Source: Candidatus Babelota bacterium
Lineage (GTDB): Bacteria; Babelota; Babeliae; Babelales; UASB340
NCBI GenBank assembly: GCA_014730005.1
Contig: WJIY01000030.1
Location: forward strand, 1 to 36,196
Direction: 5' to 3'
DNA: 36,196 nt
Part shown: piece after piece, positions 1-8,961 of the stretch
Layout: each line of letters opens with the position of its first letter
Position numbering within the stretch: position 1 is the first letter of the stretch
Translations under genes and position numbers: made by a program
The notes under the pieces: generated by a model
What the model was told of the DNA's origin: nothing
The model's input: the letters and a program-made list of their open reading frames with translations, nothing else
The model's database searches: none

Positions 1-142
1 TCACGTTTAGAATGGGTTTAAATTTTTTTTAAAAAATAATTTGTTTTAAAAAAGGCCTTGGATTTTGTTTATAAACAAAATCCAAGGCCTTTTTTAAAAC
101 AAATTATTTTTTAAAAAAAATTTAAACCCATTCTAAACGTGA
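1..142. repeat. Perfect 142-bp inverted repeat at the window edge
   Basis: Every base i pairs with base 143-i; the centre lies between 71 and 72 (GTTTATAAAC). The right arm includes the last codons and stop of rplQ, so the left arm repeats the same codons (S-R-L-E-W-V-stop) on the plus strand. The central part is a natural-looking terminator. Symmetry running on into coding sequence is not expected of a terminator and suggests a foldback at a contig end. Confidence 0.95.
48..95 (-). terminator. Intrinsic terminator of the translation operon
   Basis: Downstream of the rplQ stop on the minus strand there is a long stem containing AAGGCCTTGGATTTTG and its complement, followed by a run of six T in the transcript direction. 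It is the only strong terminator-like structure found for the 33-gene operon ending at rplQ. Because it is the centre of the larger perfect palindrome, the real stem may be shorter than it appears. Confidence 0.7.
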
Positions 143-478
143 AATAACAGAAGTATCACTTGATCTTTTACCCAATGGAATAACCCTTGTATAACCACCT
201 GAACGATTAGCATATTTAGGTGCTATTTCTTTTATTAATTTCTCTACAACTGATTTTTTATAAGGCAAAACCTTCTTGATCTTACGAATCGTATTAAAAT
301 CGTATCCGTTCCTAGCCACAGTTACAAGTTTTTCAACTAGACGCTGAACCTCTTTTGTGCGAGGCTTAGTAGTTTGCAAACATCCGTATTCAATAAAATG
401 TATAATCTGATTGCGTAACATTGCTTTTTTATGTGCAGGTTTTCTATTTAATTTTTTTTTCCCAATTTGATGTTTCAT
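122..478 (-). CDS. rplQ: 50S ribosomal protein L17
   Basis: L17 is a large-subunit protein located near the peptide exit tunnel. The 118-residue product has the basic family start (MKHQIGKKKLNRKPAHKKAMLR in outline) and the segment TTKPRTKEVQRLVEKL, and is about the usual length. Its ATG overlaps the rpoA stop (ATGA), so the two are translationally coupled, as in the classical alpha operon. It is the last gene of the operon. Its final codons lie inside the terminal inverted repeat. Confidence 0.97.
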   Translation of the reverse strand: MKHQIGKKKLNRKPAHKKAMLRNQIIHFIEYGCLQTTKPRTKEVQRLVEKLVTVARNGYDFNTIRKIKKVLPYKKSVVEKLIKEIAPKYANRSGGYTRVIPLGKRSSDTSVISRLEWV

Positions 479-1533
479 GATTTTAAACTATCCTCTTGTT
501 CTTTTATAGCTTTCTTCAAATCTAATTCTTTAACATTCATCCCCAAATGTAAACCAAAAGCAGAAAGAACCTCTTTTACTTCTCTTAAGGATTTTCTGCC
601 AAAGTTTTTAATTTTCAAAAGATCTTCATAAGACAAGTTTACTAAATCAATAACTCTTCTAATTCCAGCGCTAACCAAACAATTATGTGCCCTAACAGAA
701 AACTCCAACTCATCAATTGGTTTTAAAAATAAATCAACTGGCAACCCTTTAGTTGGACCTTGAGTATCAATTAAACCACCTTTTTCTTCATTATCTTCTT
801 GTTGCTTTGATATCTCATTAAAAGGTATTTCTTTAACATCCAAAAAATGTTCTAATTGTGTTCTCAAGACAGATGTGCCATACCTTAAAATATCTGATGG
901 CGAAACTGAACCATTTGTATTAATTTTTAAAATTAACTTATCATAATCGATAGACTGTCCAACACGAGTTTTTTCAACATGGTATTCTATATTTACAACA
1001 GGTGAAAACATAGCATCTACATAAATTCTACCATCCGATTGTAAAGCATCACCTTTTGGCCATTGTGCAGGCAGGTAACCTCTATCTGTTTCAACAAAAA
1101 ATTCAATTTCTAAATTTGCATCTGGAGATAAGTGAGCAATAATATGATCTTTATTTACTAACTCTAAATGATCATCTGCTTTAATATCGGCAACCTTTGC
1201 TATAGATTCGCCACTTATACTTAAATTCATTTTACCTGATTCACCAGTTTTATTTTTTATAACAATACCTTTTATATTAAGCAAAACATGTAAGGTATCT
1301 TCTACAACTCCTTTGATTGATGAAAATTCATTATTTACACCTTTAATTATTACAGATGTAACTGCTGAGCCTTCAACTGCAGATAACATCACTCTTCTAA
1401 GAGCATTGCCTAAAGTTATTCCAAAGCCAGGCTCTAATGGTTGAGCAACTAATTCTCCAAATTCTTCAGTTAATGTTTTCATTTCCCAATCAACATTAGG
1501 AAGTATAATAGGTTTATATTTTTTTTCCTGCAT
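475..1533 (-). CDS. rpoA: DNA-directed RNA polymerase subunit alpha
   Basis: This subunit forms the dimer on which beta and beta-prime assemble, and its C-terminal domain contacts promoter DNA and activators. The 352-residue protein has the N-terminal dimerisation motif LGNALRRVMLSAVEG at about 41-55 and a C-terminal helix-hairpin-helix domain from about 270 (NCLVSAGIRRVIDL, LLKIKNFGRKSLREV). An acidic, Glu/Gln-rich linker of about 15 residues joins them. A GGAGG sits a few bases before the ATG. It lies between rpsD and rplQ, the standard alpha-operon order. Confidence 0.98.
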   Translation of the reverse strand: MQEKKYKPIILPNVDWEMKTLTEEFGELVAQPLEPGFGITLGNALRRVMLSAVEGSAVTSVIIKGVNNEFSSIKGVVEDTLHVLLNIKGIVIKNKTGESGKMNLSISGESIAKVADIKADDHLELVNKDHIIAHLSPDANLEIEFFVETDRGYLPAQWPKGDALQSDGRIYVDAMFSPVVNIEYHVEKTRVGQSIDYDKLILKINTNGSVSPSDILRYGTSVLRTQLEHFLDVKEIPFNEISKQQEDNEEKGGLIDTQGPTKGLPVDLFLKPIDELEFSVRAHNCLVSAGIRRVIDLVNLSYEDLLKIKNFGRKSLREVKEVLSAFGLHLGMNVKELDLKKAIKEQEDSLKS

Positions 1534-1563
1534 CAGGCCTCCAGGTTAATGTTCACTTAGCTA

Positions 1564-2202
1564 TTATTTAGAATACAACTCAACTATTAAACGTTCCTCA
1601 ATTGGTACAGAAATATCAGAACGTACAGGCAATCTTAATACAACACCCTTTCGTTCTTTTTTTTGTAATTCTAGCCACTCAGGAACCTTAACACCTATAT
1701 TCATTCTCTTATCAATTACCCCCTCAACAAACTCTTTATTTTTCAATGTTGTTTCTGTTAATGAAATAATATCATTAATACCAACTAAATAAGATGGAGA
1801 CTTAACTCTTTTTCCATTTACACTGACATGACCATGAACAATAAATTGTCTTGCTTGATCACGAGAAAAAGCCATTTTCAACCTAAATAAAACGTTATCT
1901 AAACGACGCTCTAATAATGAAAGTAAAATTTCACCAGAAGCACCTTTATACTTTGAAGCTAATCTAAAGAATCGACGAAATTGTTTTTCCAAAACACCAT
2001 ACATTAATTTTACTTTTTGTTTTTCCCGAAGTTGTTTACCATATTCAGATAATTTTCTAGCTAAAGGCTTTTTGCCATGCTGACCAGGAGATGGAGTCTT
2101 ACTCTCTATTGGACACTTAGCTGTTCTACATCTTGCCCCTTTTAAAAATAACTTTTCACCCGCCTGACGGCATTTTCTACATACTGCGACTTCACTTGAC
2201 AT
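1564..2202 (-). CDS. rpsD: 30S ribosomal protein S4 (zinc-binding form)
   Basis: S4 is a primary 16S rRNA binder that starts assembly of the 30S body and in many bacteria represses its own operon. The 212-residue product keeps four N-terminal cysteines (C8, C11, C25, C30), the C+ zinc-ribbon form rather than the Cys-free form. The S4 RNA-binding domain is clear (RRLDNVLFRLKMAFSRDQAR, then HGHVSVNGKRV). It is followed by rpoA after about 30 bases. Confidence 0.97.
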   Translation of the reverse strand: MSSEVAVCRKCRQAGEKLFLKGARCRTAKCPIESKTPSPGQHGKKPLARKLSEYGKQLREKQKVKLMYGVLEKQFRRFFRLASKYKGASGEILLSLLERRLDNVLFRLKMAFSRDQARQFIVHGHVSVNGKRVKSPSYLVGINDIISLTETTLKNKEFVEGVIDKRMNIGVKVPEWLELQKKERKGVVLRLPVRSDISVPIEERLIVELYSK

Positions 2203-2246
2203 AGTAATTCACTCACTCATTAATTTACATTAATTAAATAACCAAA

Positions 2247-2630
2247 CTAAACTCTTCTTTTCTTGGACGGCCTACAACCATTATGGGGAAGCGGAGTAAC
2301 ATCTCTTAAAAGAGTTACGGTTAACCCAGAAGATTGTAAAGCTCTTACCACAGAATCTCTGCCCGAACCAGGCCCTTTCATATTCACTTCAACAAGCTTT
2401 ACTCCCAAATCCAACATCTCTTTAGCTAAATTATTGGCTATTTGTGTCGCTGCAAATGGAGTTCCTTTTCTTGAACCTTTAAAACCTAATTGACCTGCAC
2501 TTGCACGCAAAAGTACATCTCCTTCAGGAGTAGTAATAGAAACAATTGTATTATTAAAAGTAGATTGTACATTAGCTACAACTGTATCGATATTCTTTAA
2601 TTGTCGTTTTTTAGACTTTTTATATGCCAT
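2247..2630 (-). CDS. rpsK: 30S ribosomal protein S11
   Basis: S11 lies in the 30S platform, contacting 16S rRNA near the E site. The 127-residue product has the family signatures STFNNTIVSITTPEGDVL, GPGSGRDSVVRAL and a C-terminal DVTPLPHNGCRPSKKRRV. An AGGA Shine-Dalgarno precedes the ATG by seven bases. It sits between rpsM and rpsD, the usual order in the alpha operon. Confidence 0.98.
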   Translation of the reverse strand: MAYKKSKKRQLKNIDTVVANVQSTFNNTIVSITTPEGDVLLRASAGQLGFKGSRKGTPFAATQIANNLAKEMLDLGVKLVEVNMKGPGSGRDSVVRALQSSGLTVTLLRDVTPLPHNGCRPSKKRRV

Positions 2631-2656
2631 TTTATCCTCAAACCCAACTTATCTAA

Positions 2657-3046
2657 TTATTTTTTCGTTATAGTTCTTTTCAATGCAATTGCTCCACCAG
2701 GCTTTCTTGGTCCTTTACGAGTCCTAGCATTAGTTTTAGTACGCTGACCTCTTACAGGCAAAGAACGTTTATGTCTCAATCCTCTATAAGAACCAATTTC
2801 CTGCAGCCTTTTAATATTAAGTGTGACATCTTTTCTCAAATCACCTTCAATAGTAAAATTATTACTTAAGTATTTTTGGATAGCTGCAACTTGTTCATGT
2901 GTTAAATCTTTAACTCTAATATTAGAATCAATATTAGTTTCTGCTAAAATTTTTTTAGATAATGTTGGACCAATTCCATAAAGATATGTCAATCCAACTT
3001 CAACACGTTTATCTTTAGGTAAATAAACACCTTCAATTCGGGCCAT
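2657..3046 (-). CDS. rpsM: 30S ribosomal protein S13
   Basis: S13 sits in the head of the small subunit and bridges to the large subunit. Its basic tail touches P-site tRNA. The 129-residue product begins [21 protein letters not shown] in outline and has [10 protein letters not shown], the block [20 protein letters not shown], and the basic tail [11 protein letters not shown]. Length is normal. It follows rpmJ and precedes rpsK. Confidence 0.98.
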   Translation of the reverse strand: MARIEGVYLPKDKRVEVGLTYLYGIGPTLSKKILAETNIDSNIRVKDLTHEQVAAIQKYLSNNFTIEGDLRKDVTLNIKRLQEIGSYRGLRHKRSLPVRGQRTKTNARTRKGPRKPGGAIALKRTITKK

Positions 3047-3063
3047 TTCTAAACCTCTCTAAA

Positions 3064-3180
3064 TTAACCTTGACGCTGTTTGTGTCTTGGATTTCGACTG
3101 CAAATAATTCTTACAACTCTTCCACGTCTAATAATTTTACAATAAGCACAAATTTTTTTAACCGAAGTTTTCACTTTCAT
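3064..3180 (-). CDS. rpmJ: 50S ribosomal protein L36 (zinc-binding form)
   Basis: I translated this short gene directly: 38 residues beginning [15 protein letters not shown] and ending [10 protein letters not shown]36 is a tiny zinc protein of the large subunit. The C11, C14, C27, H33 pattern is the complete zinc site of the C+ form. It lies between infA and rpsM, its standard position. Confidence 0.97.
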   Translation of the reverse strand: MKVKTSVKKICAYCKIIRRGRVVRIICSRNPRHKQRQG

Positions 3181-3253
3181 ATTTTAATCTCTCTTAAACT
3201 ACCAACTTTTAAAAATTAATTTTATATTTTTTGTTTGTATATTTATCAAAACA

Positions 3254-3478
3254 TTAAGCTTTATAACGCGAAATAATTCTTCCTTTAGTCAAATCATAAG
3301 AAGAAAGCTCAACTGCTACCTTATCTCCAGGTAAAAGCTTTATATAATGCATTCGCATTTTACCAGAAACATGAGCCAAAACCAAATGTCCCCCTTCAAT
3401 TTCCACTTGAAACATAGCATTCGGTAAAGCCTTTTTAACTATCCCATCAACAACTATTACGTCATTTTTCTTTTTCAT
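3254..3478 (-). CDS. infA: Translation initiation factor IF-1
   Basis: IF-1 blocks the A site during initiation and assists IF-2 and IF-3. The single OB-fold shows the family signature [20 protein letters not shown] and ends [14 protein letters not shown] start it at the ATG, giving 74 residues ([12 protein letters not shown]). A TTG three codons further upstream is in frame but has no better ribosome site and gives an atypical N-terminus. It lies between map and rpmJ, the common spc/alpha junction arrangement. Confidence 0.95.
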   Translation of the reverse strand: MKKKNDVIVVDGIVKKALPNAMFQVEIEGGHLVLAHVSGKMRMHYIKLLPGDKVAVELSSYDLTKGRIISRYKA

Positions 3479-3514
3479 AAAAACCAAACTTTAAAATAAG
3501 TATTTTTTTATAAC

Positions 3515-4264
3515 TTAAATTCTTGTTAATACCTCGGGTCCATTTTCTGTAATTAAAACTGTATCTTCAACATGAGCTGATAAACCACCATCAGCTGTCT
3601 TTGCTGTCCATCCATCTTCTAATATTTTTACATCATAACCATGTTGTGTAATCATAGGCTCGATAGCCAACGTCATTCCTTCTTTTAACACAAAACCACA
3701 CCCAGGATTACCATAATTAGGAATTTCAGGACCTTCATGAATACTTTTACCAATACCATGTCCCGCAAATTTACGTACAACGTTAAAACCCCTATTTTCA
3801 ACCTCTTTTTGAATGCACGCAGATAAATCAGACACCCTATTTCCCGGTAAAGCAGCATTAATCGCACAATCTAAAGCTCGCTGAACTGTTTGTGCCATTT
3901 TTTTTACTACACCTTTAACATTTTCAACAAAAAAATATCGAGTCAAATCTGCACAATAACCATTATAAGAACCAACAACATCTATTTTAACAAAATCTCC
4001 AGATTTTAAAATCACTTTTTTATTAGGAATTCCATGAACTATAACATCATTTAAAGAAATACATGTAGCATATTTATAACCGGAATACCCTTTACATACA
4101 GGAATTAGCCCTTTTTTTCGCATTTTTTGCTCAATTATAAAATCAATTTGTAAAGTTGAGACGCCTACATTTATCTCTTTCTTGATTTCATGTAAAATTT
4201 GTGCCAGCGCTTTACCCGCTACACGCATATTTTCAATGGCAATCTTATTTTTTATTAAAATCAT
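3515..4264 (-). CDS. map: Methionine aminopeptidase, type I
   Basis: The enzyme removes the initiator methionine from nascent proteins in the cytoplasm. All five dinuclear-metal ligands of the family are visible: D95 and D106 (KIDVVG, CADLTRY), H169 (AGHGIG), E202 (AIEPM) and E233 (HVEDTV); H78 and H176 are also conserved. At 249 residues it is a normal type I enzyme without an N-terminal zinc extension. It lies between secY and infA as in many bacteria, but adk, often found before it, is missing. Confidence 0.97.
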   Translation of the reverse strand: MILIKNKIAIENMRVAGKALAQILHEIKKEINVGVSTLQIDFIIEQKMRKKGLIPVCKGYSGYKYATCISLNDVIVHGIPNKKVILKSGDFVKIDVVGSYNGYCADLTRYFFVENVKGVVKKMAQTVQRALDCAINAALPGNRVSDLSACIQKEVENRGFNVVRKFAGHGIGKSIHEGPEIPNYGNPGCGFVLKEGMTLAIEPMITQHGYDVKILEDGWTAKTADGGLSAHVEDTVLITENGPEVLTRI

Positions 4265-4400
4265 AACATATTCAATTAATCATATTTTAAAATATTTTAT
4301 TTCATTCATTTAGACATACAAGTAAATAAAAAATGCTCACTTTGTATCAAAAAATTATCAATTTATATTGTTATCAAATAGACTTTTTAAACATTTAATT

Positions 4401-4430
4401 GTTATACAATCAAAATTATAAAACAAACAA
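4401..4430 (-). promoter_or_regulatory. Possible internal promoter upstream of map
   Basis: The secY-map gap is the longest inside the operon, 237 bases and almost pure A/T. On the minus strand it contains TTGTTT, an 18-base spacer and TATAAC; a perfect TATAAT also lies within the spacer. In DNA this AT-rich, such matches arise easily by chance, so this is only a candidate start for map and the alpha genes. Confidence 0.25.
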
Positions 4431-4501
4431 CTTTAAAATCATAATTTGATATACAAAACACTTAATATTTTTAAAAAACACCAATCTAATAAATCCTAAT
4501 T

Positions 4502-5821
4502 CTAACGTCCAAGCCGATTTTTCAATCGTCCTGTTGAAAGAAAACCTTCATATCTTCTTTCAATTAAATGTGATTCAATTTGAGAAGAAGTATCCATGGC
4601 CACCCCAATAACAATTAATAGGCTAATTCCACTAAACATTACAGGAAAACTAAAAATATTTTGTAAAATTGTGGGTATTACCGCCAAAGAAGCTAAATAA
4701 ATAGCACCTGGCAAACCAATTCGTGTTAAAAGATAATCAAAAAATTCTGCCGTTTTTTTGCCTGGCCGAATTCCTGGAACAGAACCACCAGATTTTCTTA
4801 TATTTTCAGCTAATTCAACAGGATTAAAAATTACTGCAGTATAAAAATATGAAAAAAATATAATCAATCCAGCCTGCGACGCATAAAAAATCACCCCATT
4901 ATAAGCAAACCAATCAGCCAAAAAATTTAATGCCGCAAATTTTGTAGCCAACATATTTGTTAACATCATTGGTAATTGTATTATAGCGCTTGCAAATATA
5001 ACTGGAATAACACCTGCAGGATTTATTTTTAAAGGAATATAAGAACTTTGCCCTCCATAAACTCTATGGCCAACAACTCTTTTGGCATATTGAATGGTAA
5101 CTCTTCGTTCCCCTTTTTCCAAAAAAACTATACATGAAACAACAAACAAAGTAATTAAAATCAATAATCCTACTAACAACGGATCCATTTGCCCCATTTT
5201 TACATGATTAACAATCTTTAAAATAGCACCCGGCAATCCAACAACTATTCCAGCAAAAATTATCATTGAGCTCCCATTCCCAATTCCATGAGCATTTATT
5301 TGCTCACCAAGCCACATAACAAAAAGAGCCCCTACAGATAAAATTAAAACTGTAGTTAAACGGAATCCCCATCCAGGATTTAAAGCCAATCCTAAATGTG
5401 ATTGAGCCTCAATAAGAAACGCTATTCCAAACCCTTGAATAATACTTAAGGCAAACGTTAAGTATCTAGTATATTGTCCAATAATTTTTCTGCCATATTC
5501 CCCTTCTTTAGATAATTGCTCCAAAGAAGGAACCATAACTGTTAAAAGTTGCATCATAATGGAAGCATTAATATAAGGAATCATTCCTAAGGCAAATATA
5601 GCAAAATTTTTTAAAGCTCCACCCGAAAATAAATCTAAATATGATATTATACCACCTGTAAAACCAGAGCTTAAAAGCCCACTTAACGCTGCAGTATTTA
5701 TTCCAGGAATTGGAATATGAGCACCAAGCCTATAAACAGCTAAAATCGCTAATGTAAAAAACAACTTTTTTCTTAATTCCGGTACAAAAAAAACATTTTT
5801 AAAATTTTGAAGTAACACCAC
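4502..5821 (-). CDS. secY: Preprotein translocase subunit SecY
   Basis: SecY is the inner-membrane channel for Sec-dependent export and for insertion of membrane proteins. The 439-residue product has the usual series of about ten hydrophobic segments. It shows the family blocks RLGAHIPIPGIN near the start, GMIPYINASIMMQLL (plug and second helix region), IGNGSSMIIFAGI and PGIRPGKKTAEFF. The start is GTG, preceded by GGAG seven bases upstream; a second GTG follows directly. The gene begins one base after the rplO stop codon. The C-terminus ends in short basic residues, as usual. Confidence 0.97.
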   Translation of the reverse strand: MVLLQNFKNVFFVPELRKKLFFTLAILAVYRLGAHIPIPGINTAALSGLLSSGFTGGIISYLDLFSGGALKNFAIFALGMIPYINASIMMQLLTVMVPSLEQLSKEGEYGRKIIGQYTRYLTFALSIIQGFGIAFLIEAQSHLGLALNPGWGFRLTTVLILSVGALFVMWLGEQINAHGIGNGSSMIIFAGIVVGLPGAILKIVNHVKMGQMDPLLVGLLILITLFVVSCIVFLEKGERRVTIQYAKRVVGHRVYGGQSSYIPLKINPAGVIPVIFASAIIQLPMMLTNMLATKFAALNFLADWFAYNGVIFYASQAGLIIFFSYFYTAVIFNPVELAENIRKSGGSVPGIRPGKKTAEFFDYLLTRIGLPGAIYLASLAVIPTILQNIFSFPVMFSGISLLIVIGVAMDTSSQIESHLIERRYEGFLSTGRLKNRLGR

Positions 5822-5822
5822 C

Positions 5823-6272
5823 TTACTGCTCCTTAATGATTTCGATTTTTCCTCCTGATTTTTCTATTGCTGAGACTGCTGAATTACTAAAGGCATGAGC
5901 CTTAACAGTAATTTTTTTGCTCAATTCTCCGAATCCCAAAACTTTAAGTAAAAATTTATCTTTTCCTTTCAAGAAACCTTTTTTAATTAAAAGTTCAGGG
6001 GTAACTTCATCCCCATCAGAAAATCTTAATTCAATATCATGCAAATTAATTATTTTAACATTTTTCTTAAATGGATTATTAAAACCTACCTTAGGAACTC
6101 GCCTCGACAAAGACATTTGCCCACCTTCAAACCAAGGCTTCAATTCACCGCTAGAACCAGTTCTTGCTTTTTGCCCCTTGTGCCCCCTACAGGAAGTTCC
6201 ACCCAAATCTCCACCTCTTCCAACTCTTTTTCTCTTTTTACAAATAGCTTCAAGTTTATTAAGCTGTAGCAT
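5823..6272 (-). CDS. rplO: 50S ribosomal protein L15
   Basis: L15 is a late-binding large-subunit protein. The 149-residue product has the glycine-rich N-terminal block RVGRGGDLGGTSCRGHKGQK and the stretch FEGGQMSLSRRVPKVGF typical of the family. Its ATG lies within the end of rpsE, a 14-base overlap. In most bacteria rpmD (L30) lies between these two genes; the overlap leaves no room for it here. Confidence 0.97.
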   Translation of the reverse strand: MLQLNKLEAICKKRKRVGRGGDLGGTSCRGHKGQKARTGSSGELKPWFEGGQMSLSRRVPKVGFNNPFKKNVKIINLHDIELRFSDGDEVTPELLIKKGFLKGKDKFLLKVLGFGELSKKITVKAHAFSNSAVSAIEKSGGKIEIIKEQ

Positions 6273-6807
6273 TACGTTCCTCAGTTTTTTCTTTTCCTAT
6301 AATTTCTTCTACCTCTTTACCTCTCAACCGAGCAAATTCTTTTGCTGTCTTTAATTTTTTTAACGCCTGAATAGTTGCTTTTACAACATTTTGAGGATTT
6401 TCTGAACCTATAGATTTTGCCAAAACGTCCTTAATTCCAACAGCTTCCATCACAGCACGCACGGCACCTCCAGCAATCACACCTGTACCTTTAGATGCAG
6501 ATCGAATAAGAACATGACTAGCACAATGCTTTCCTGTAACAGTATACGGTATTGTAGTTTTGTACAAAGGAACTGCAACCATATCTTTTCGAGCCCGCTT
6601 TAAAGCTTTGGATATAGCCGAAGAAACTTCCCTACTTTTACCCAAAGCAATACCAACCCTGCCATTTTGATCTCCAACAACCACTAATGCAGAAAAAGCA
6701 AATCTTCTACCACCTTTAATAACCTTTGCAATTCGTCTAACATTAAGAACGCTTTCTATATATTCTTCTGCCGCAGGTACTTCTTTTTTCTTTTTAATGT
6801 CTGCCAT
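6259..6807 (-). CDS. rpsE: 30S ribosomal protein S5
   Basis: S5 contributes to decoding accuracy and mRNA unwinding at the entry channel. The 182-residue product has the double-stranded RNA-binding-like N-terminal block RRIAKVIKGGRRFAFSALVV and the C-terminal block GTGVIAGGAVRAVMEAVGI. It starts with a short charged extension (MADIKKKKEVPAAEEYI). It overlaps rplO at its end and follows rplR. Confidence 0.97.
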   Translation of the reverse strand: MADIKKKKEVPAAEEYIESVLNVRRIAKVIKGGRRFAFSALVVVGDQNGRVGIALGKSREVSSAISKALKRARKDMVAVPLYKTTIPYTVTGKHCASHVLIRSASKGTGVIAGGAVRAVMEAVGIKDVLAKSIGSENPQNVVKATIQALKKLKTAKEFARLRGKEVEEIIGKEKTEERNATA

Positions 6808-6830
6808 AATACTCTTTCTATAAAATCAAC

Positions 6831-7202
6831 TTATATTTGCATTCCACTATCACGCAATCCCTCAACTAAGGCACTTATTCGACCATGATATAAATATCTT
6901 CCACGATCAAAAAAAACATCTTTTACATCTTTCTCTACAGCCATTTTACCCAATTCAACCCCTACTAATTTTGCCTCAGCCTTTTTATCTAATTTTTCTT
7001 GATTTTTTAAATTTAAAGAAGAAAAACTTATTAAAACCTTTTGATTAAGATCATCAATTACTTGAGCATAAATATGTTTCAAACTCCTAAACACAGTAAC
7101 CCGCGGTTTTTGCTCTCTTCTTGATTGATTACTCTTAACTCGCAATTTTCTTCTATTTCTTTTAAGTTTAAGCTTTTTTTGAGCTTTTTTTTGTAAACTC
7201 AC
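6831..7202 (-). CDS. rplR: 50S ribosomal protein L18
   Basis: L18 binds 5S rRNA and anchors it to the central protuberance. The 123-residue product has the basic N-terminus, the block KPRVTVFRSLKHIYAQVIDD and the end FDRGRYLYHGRISALVEGLR. The start is GTG with AGGA seven bases upstream. It is flanked by rplF and rpsE, the standard order. Confidence 0.96.
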   Translation of the reverse strand: MSLQKKAQKKLKLKRNRRKLRVKSNQSRREQKPRVTVFRSLKHIYAQVIDDLNQKVLISFSSLNLKNQEKLDKKAEAKLVGVELGKMAVEKDVKDVFFDRGRYLYHGRISALVEGLRDSGMQI

Positions 7203-7234
7203 GAAAATGTCCTTTTTCTATTAACTATTTACAA

Positions 7235-7777
7235 CTAAGCAGTTTTTGCTTTTCCAGCCTTACGAATAATTCGTTCACCTTCCAAAATTATACCCGTTCC
7301 TTTATAAGGCTCTGGGGGCCTTAAAGACCTTATAGAATCACAAACATTACCAAGTGCAAGTTTATCAGAAGATTTAAAAATTAAATTTTGCCCTGTTTTA
7401 TCAACATCAACTGCAACATTTTCTGGTAATTCAAAATCTATCTTATGACTATACCCCAAAGAAAAAATCAATTTTTTCCCTGACAATTGTGCCTTATATC
7501 CCAAACCAACAATCTTAACTTTTTTTTCAAAACCAGTTTCCACACCTTTAACCTTATTGGCCAATAAAGCCCTATGAAGCCCCCACAATTCATTACTCTT
7601 TTTAGTCATTTTTTTCAATGAAACAATTAATTTACCATCTTTCAATGAAGCTTCGATTTCCTCAGGCAACTTATGTGTAAAACTTGCCTTAGGACCTTTT
7701 ATTTCAATTTCGCCTTCTTTTTTTATTTCAACTTTTGCCGAAGTCAATTCAATCGGTCTTCTTCCTATTTTTGACAT
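7235..7777 (-). CDS. rplF: 50S ribosomal protein L6
   Basis: L6 lies near the base of the L7/L12 stalk and the factor-binding site. The 180-residue product begins MSKIGRRPIEL, has two L6-type repeats and the end signature RPPEPYKGTGIILEGERIIR. Length and position between rpsH and rplR are normal. Confidence 0.97.
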   Translation of the reverse strand: MSKIGRRPIELTSAKVEIKKEGEIEIKGPKASFTHKLPEEIEASLKDGKLIVSLKKMTKKSNELWGLHRALLANKVKGVETGFEKKVKIVGLGYKAQLSGKKLIFSLGYSHKIDFELPENVAVDVDKTGQNLIFKSSDKLALGNVCDSIRSLRPPEPYKGTGIILEGERIIRKAGKAKTA

Positions 7778-7786
7778 AACCTTTTC

Positions 7787-8182
7787 CTACCAAATATGAC
7801 AAACAACCTCACCACCGATTCCCATTTTTCTAGCTTGTTTATCTGTAATAATTCCATGACTAGTACTTAATATAGAAACTCCTAAACCACCAACAACCTT
7901 CGTAATGTTATTCCCACGCTCATAACGTCTACGACCTGGCTTACTAATTCTAGAAATTTCATTTATGACTGATTCACCATCTACATACTTTAAAAAAATT
8001 TTCAACCTAGGCTTACCCTGCGAATCTTCTTCCTTTGCAAAATCTCTAATAAAACCTTCATCCTTTAAAACTTTTGCAATACCTAATTTAAAGTTTGAGC
8101 AAGGCACAACAATAAAACGCTTATATACCATCAAAGCATTTCTAATAACAGTTAAAAAATCTCCAATAACATCAACTGACAT
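7787..8182 (-). CDS. rpsH: 30S ribosomal protein S8
   Basis: S8 binds helix 21 of 16S rRNA and, in the model system, is the repressor of the spc operon. The 131-residue product has the C-terminal signature GVSILSTSHGIITDKQARKM followed by GIGGEVVCHIW. Whether it regulates this fused operon cannot be read from the sequence. Confidence 0.97.
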   Translation of the reverse strand: MSVDVIGDFLTVIRNALMVYKRFIVVPCSNFKLGIAKVLKDEGFIRDFAKEEDSQGKPRLKIFLKYVDGESVINEISRISKPGRRRYERGNNITKVVGGLGVSILSTSHGIITDKQARKMGIGGEVVCHIW

Positions 8183-8202
8183 AATTTTTGTCCTCTTTAA
8201 AC

Positions 8203-8388
8203 TTACCAGCTTGTTTTTTTAACACCAGGAAGAAGCCCTTCCAACGCAAACTTTCTAAAACAAATTCTACACAAAAGAAATTGTCTTAAAAAACCTCTGG
8301 GCCTACCACAAACTTTACATCGATTTCTAACTCGAGTAGAAAATTTAGGAACCCTATTTGATTTTTCTATTAATGCCTTTCTAGCCAT
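8203..8388 (-). CDS. rpsN: 30S ribosomal protein S14, type Z
   Basis: S14 belongs to the head of the small subunit. This is the short zinc-binding form of 61 residues with four cysteines, C24, C27, C40 and C43 ([18 protein letters not shown]). It starts MARKALIEK, and its stop lies close to rpsH. With the C+ forms of S4 and L36, it shows a ribosome using the zinc versions of these proteins. Confidence 0.97.
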   Translation of the reverse strand: MARKALIEKSNRVPKFSTRVRNRCKVCGRPRGFLRQFLLCRICFRKFALEGLLPGVKKTSW

Positions 8389-8390
8389 AT

Positions 8391-8945
8391 TTATTGCCTT
8401 TTACTTTTATTTTTAAATGGAATCTTAAATTCTTTTAACAACTCAATAGCTATTTCATCATTTTTTGCTGTTGTTTGAATAGTTATATTTAAGCCCCTAA
8501 TTTTATCTATTTTATCATAATCCACTTCAGGAAATATCAACCAATCCTTTATTCCAATATTTAAATTACCATTACCATCTAACTTAGGAGTTAAACCATT
8601 AAAATCTCTAACTCTTGGTAAAGCAATGTTTATAAATTTATCCAAAAAAGAATACATTTTTTGTTTACGTAAAGTAACTTTAACACCTATAGGTAATCCT
8701 TCACGCAATTTAAAACCAGCAATAGACTTTTTCGCTTTTGTTTTAACAGTCGCTTGACCAGCTATATCTTTAACAATATCTTGAACTGTATTTAATACTT
8801 TGCTATCCAAAACCGCATCTTTTACACCAACATTTAACACAACACTGGAAAGCTTCGGAACTTGCATGATATTTTTTATGCCTAATTTTTTTTGCAAACT
8901 ATTCACTATCTCATTTTTATATTTTTCTTCTAACCTAGATTTCAT
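8391..8945 (-). CDS. rplE: 50S ribosomal protein L5
   Basis: L5 binds 5S rRNA and contacts P-site tRNA and the small-subunit head. The 184-residue product begins [20 protein letters not shown], has the block [19 protein letters not shown] and the [19 protein letters not shown] region seen in the family. Only two bases separate its stop from the rpsN start. Confidence 0.97.
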   Translation of the reverse strand: MKSRLEEKYKNEIVNSLQKKLGIKNIMQVPKLSSVVLNVGVKDAVLDSKVLNTVQDIVKDIAGQATVKTKAKKSIAGFKLREGLPIGVKVTLRKQKMYSFLDKFINIALPRVRDFNGLTPKLDGNGNLNIGIKDWLIFPEVDYDKIDKIRGLNITIQTTAKNDEIAIELLKEFKIPFKNKSKRQ

Positions 8946-8961
8946 AATTCAACAACCCTAC

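Noticed and set aside
1..142. Closed-hairpin telomere of a linear chromosome
   Set aside because: Possible in principle, but a foldback at a terminator palindrome at the end of a contig is far simpler, and no telomere resolvase gene is in view.
4265..4501. Hidden adk gene between secY and map
   Set aside because: 237 A/T-rich bases are too few for adenylate kinase and show no P-loop in any frame.
6259..6272. Hidden rpmD (L30) between rpsE and rplO
   Set aside because: The two genes overlap by 14 bases; there is no space for a 60-codon gene.
5917..6354. Plus-strand open frame of 145 codons across rplO and rpsE
   Set aside because: It is antisense to two clearly conserved ribosomal genes, and its product is low-complexity Phe/Leu/Ser-rich sequence. 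The other antisense frames in the window were rejected for the same reason.
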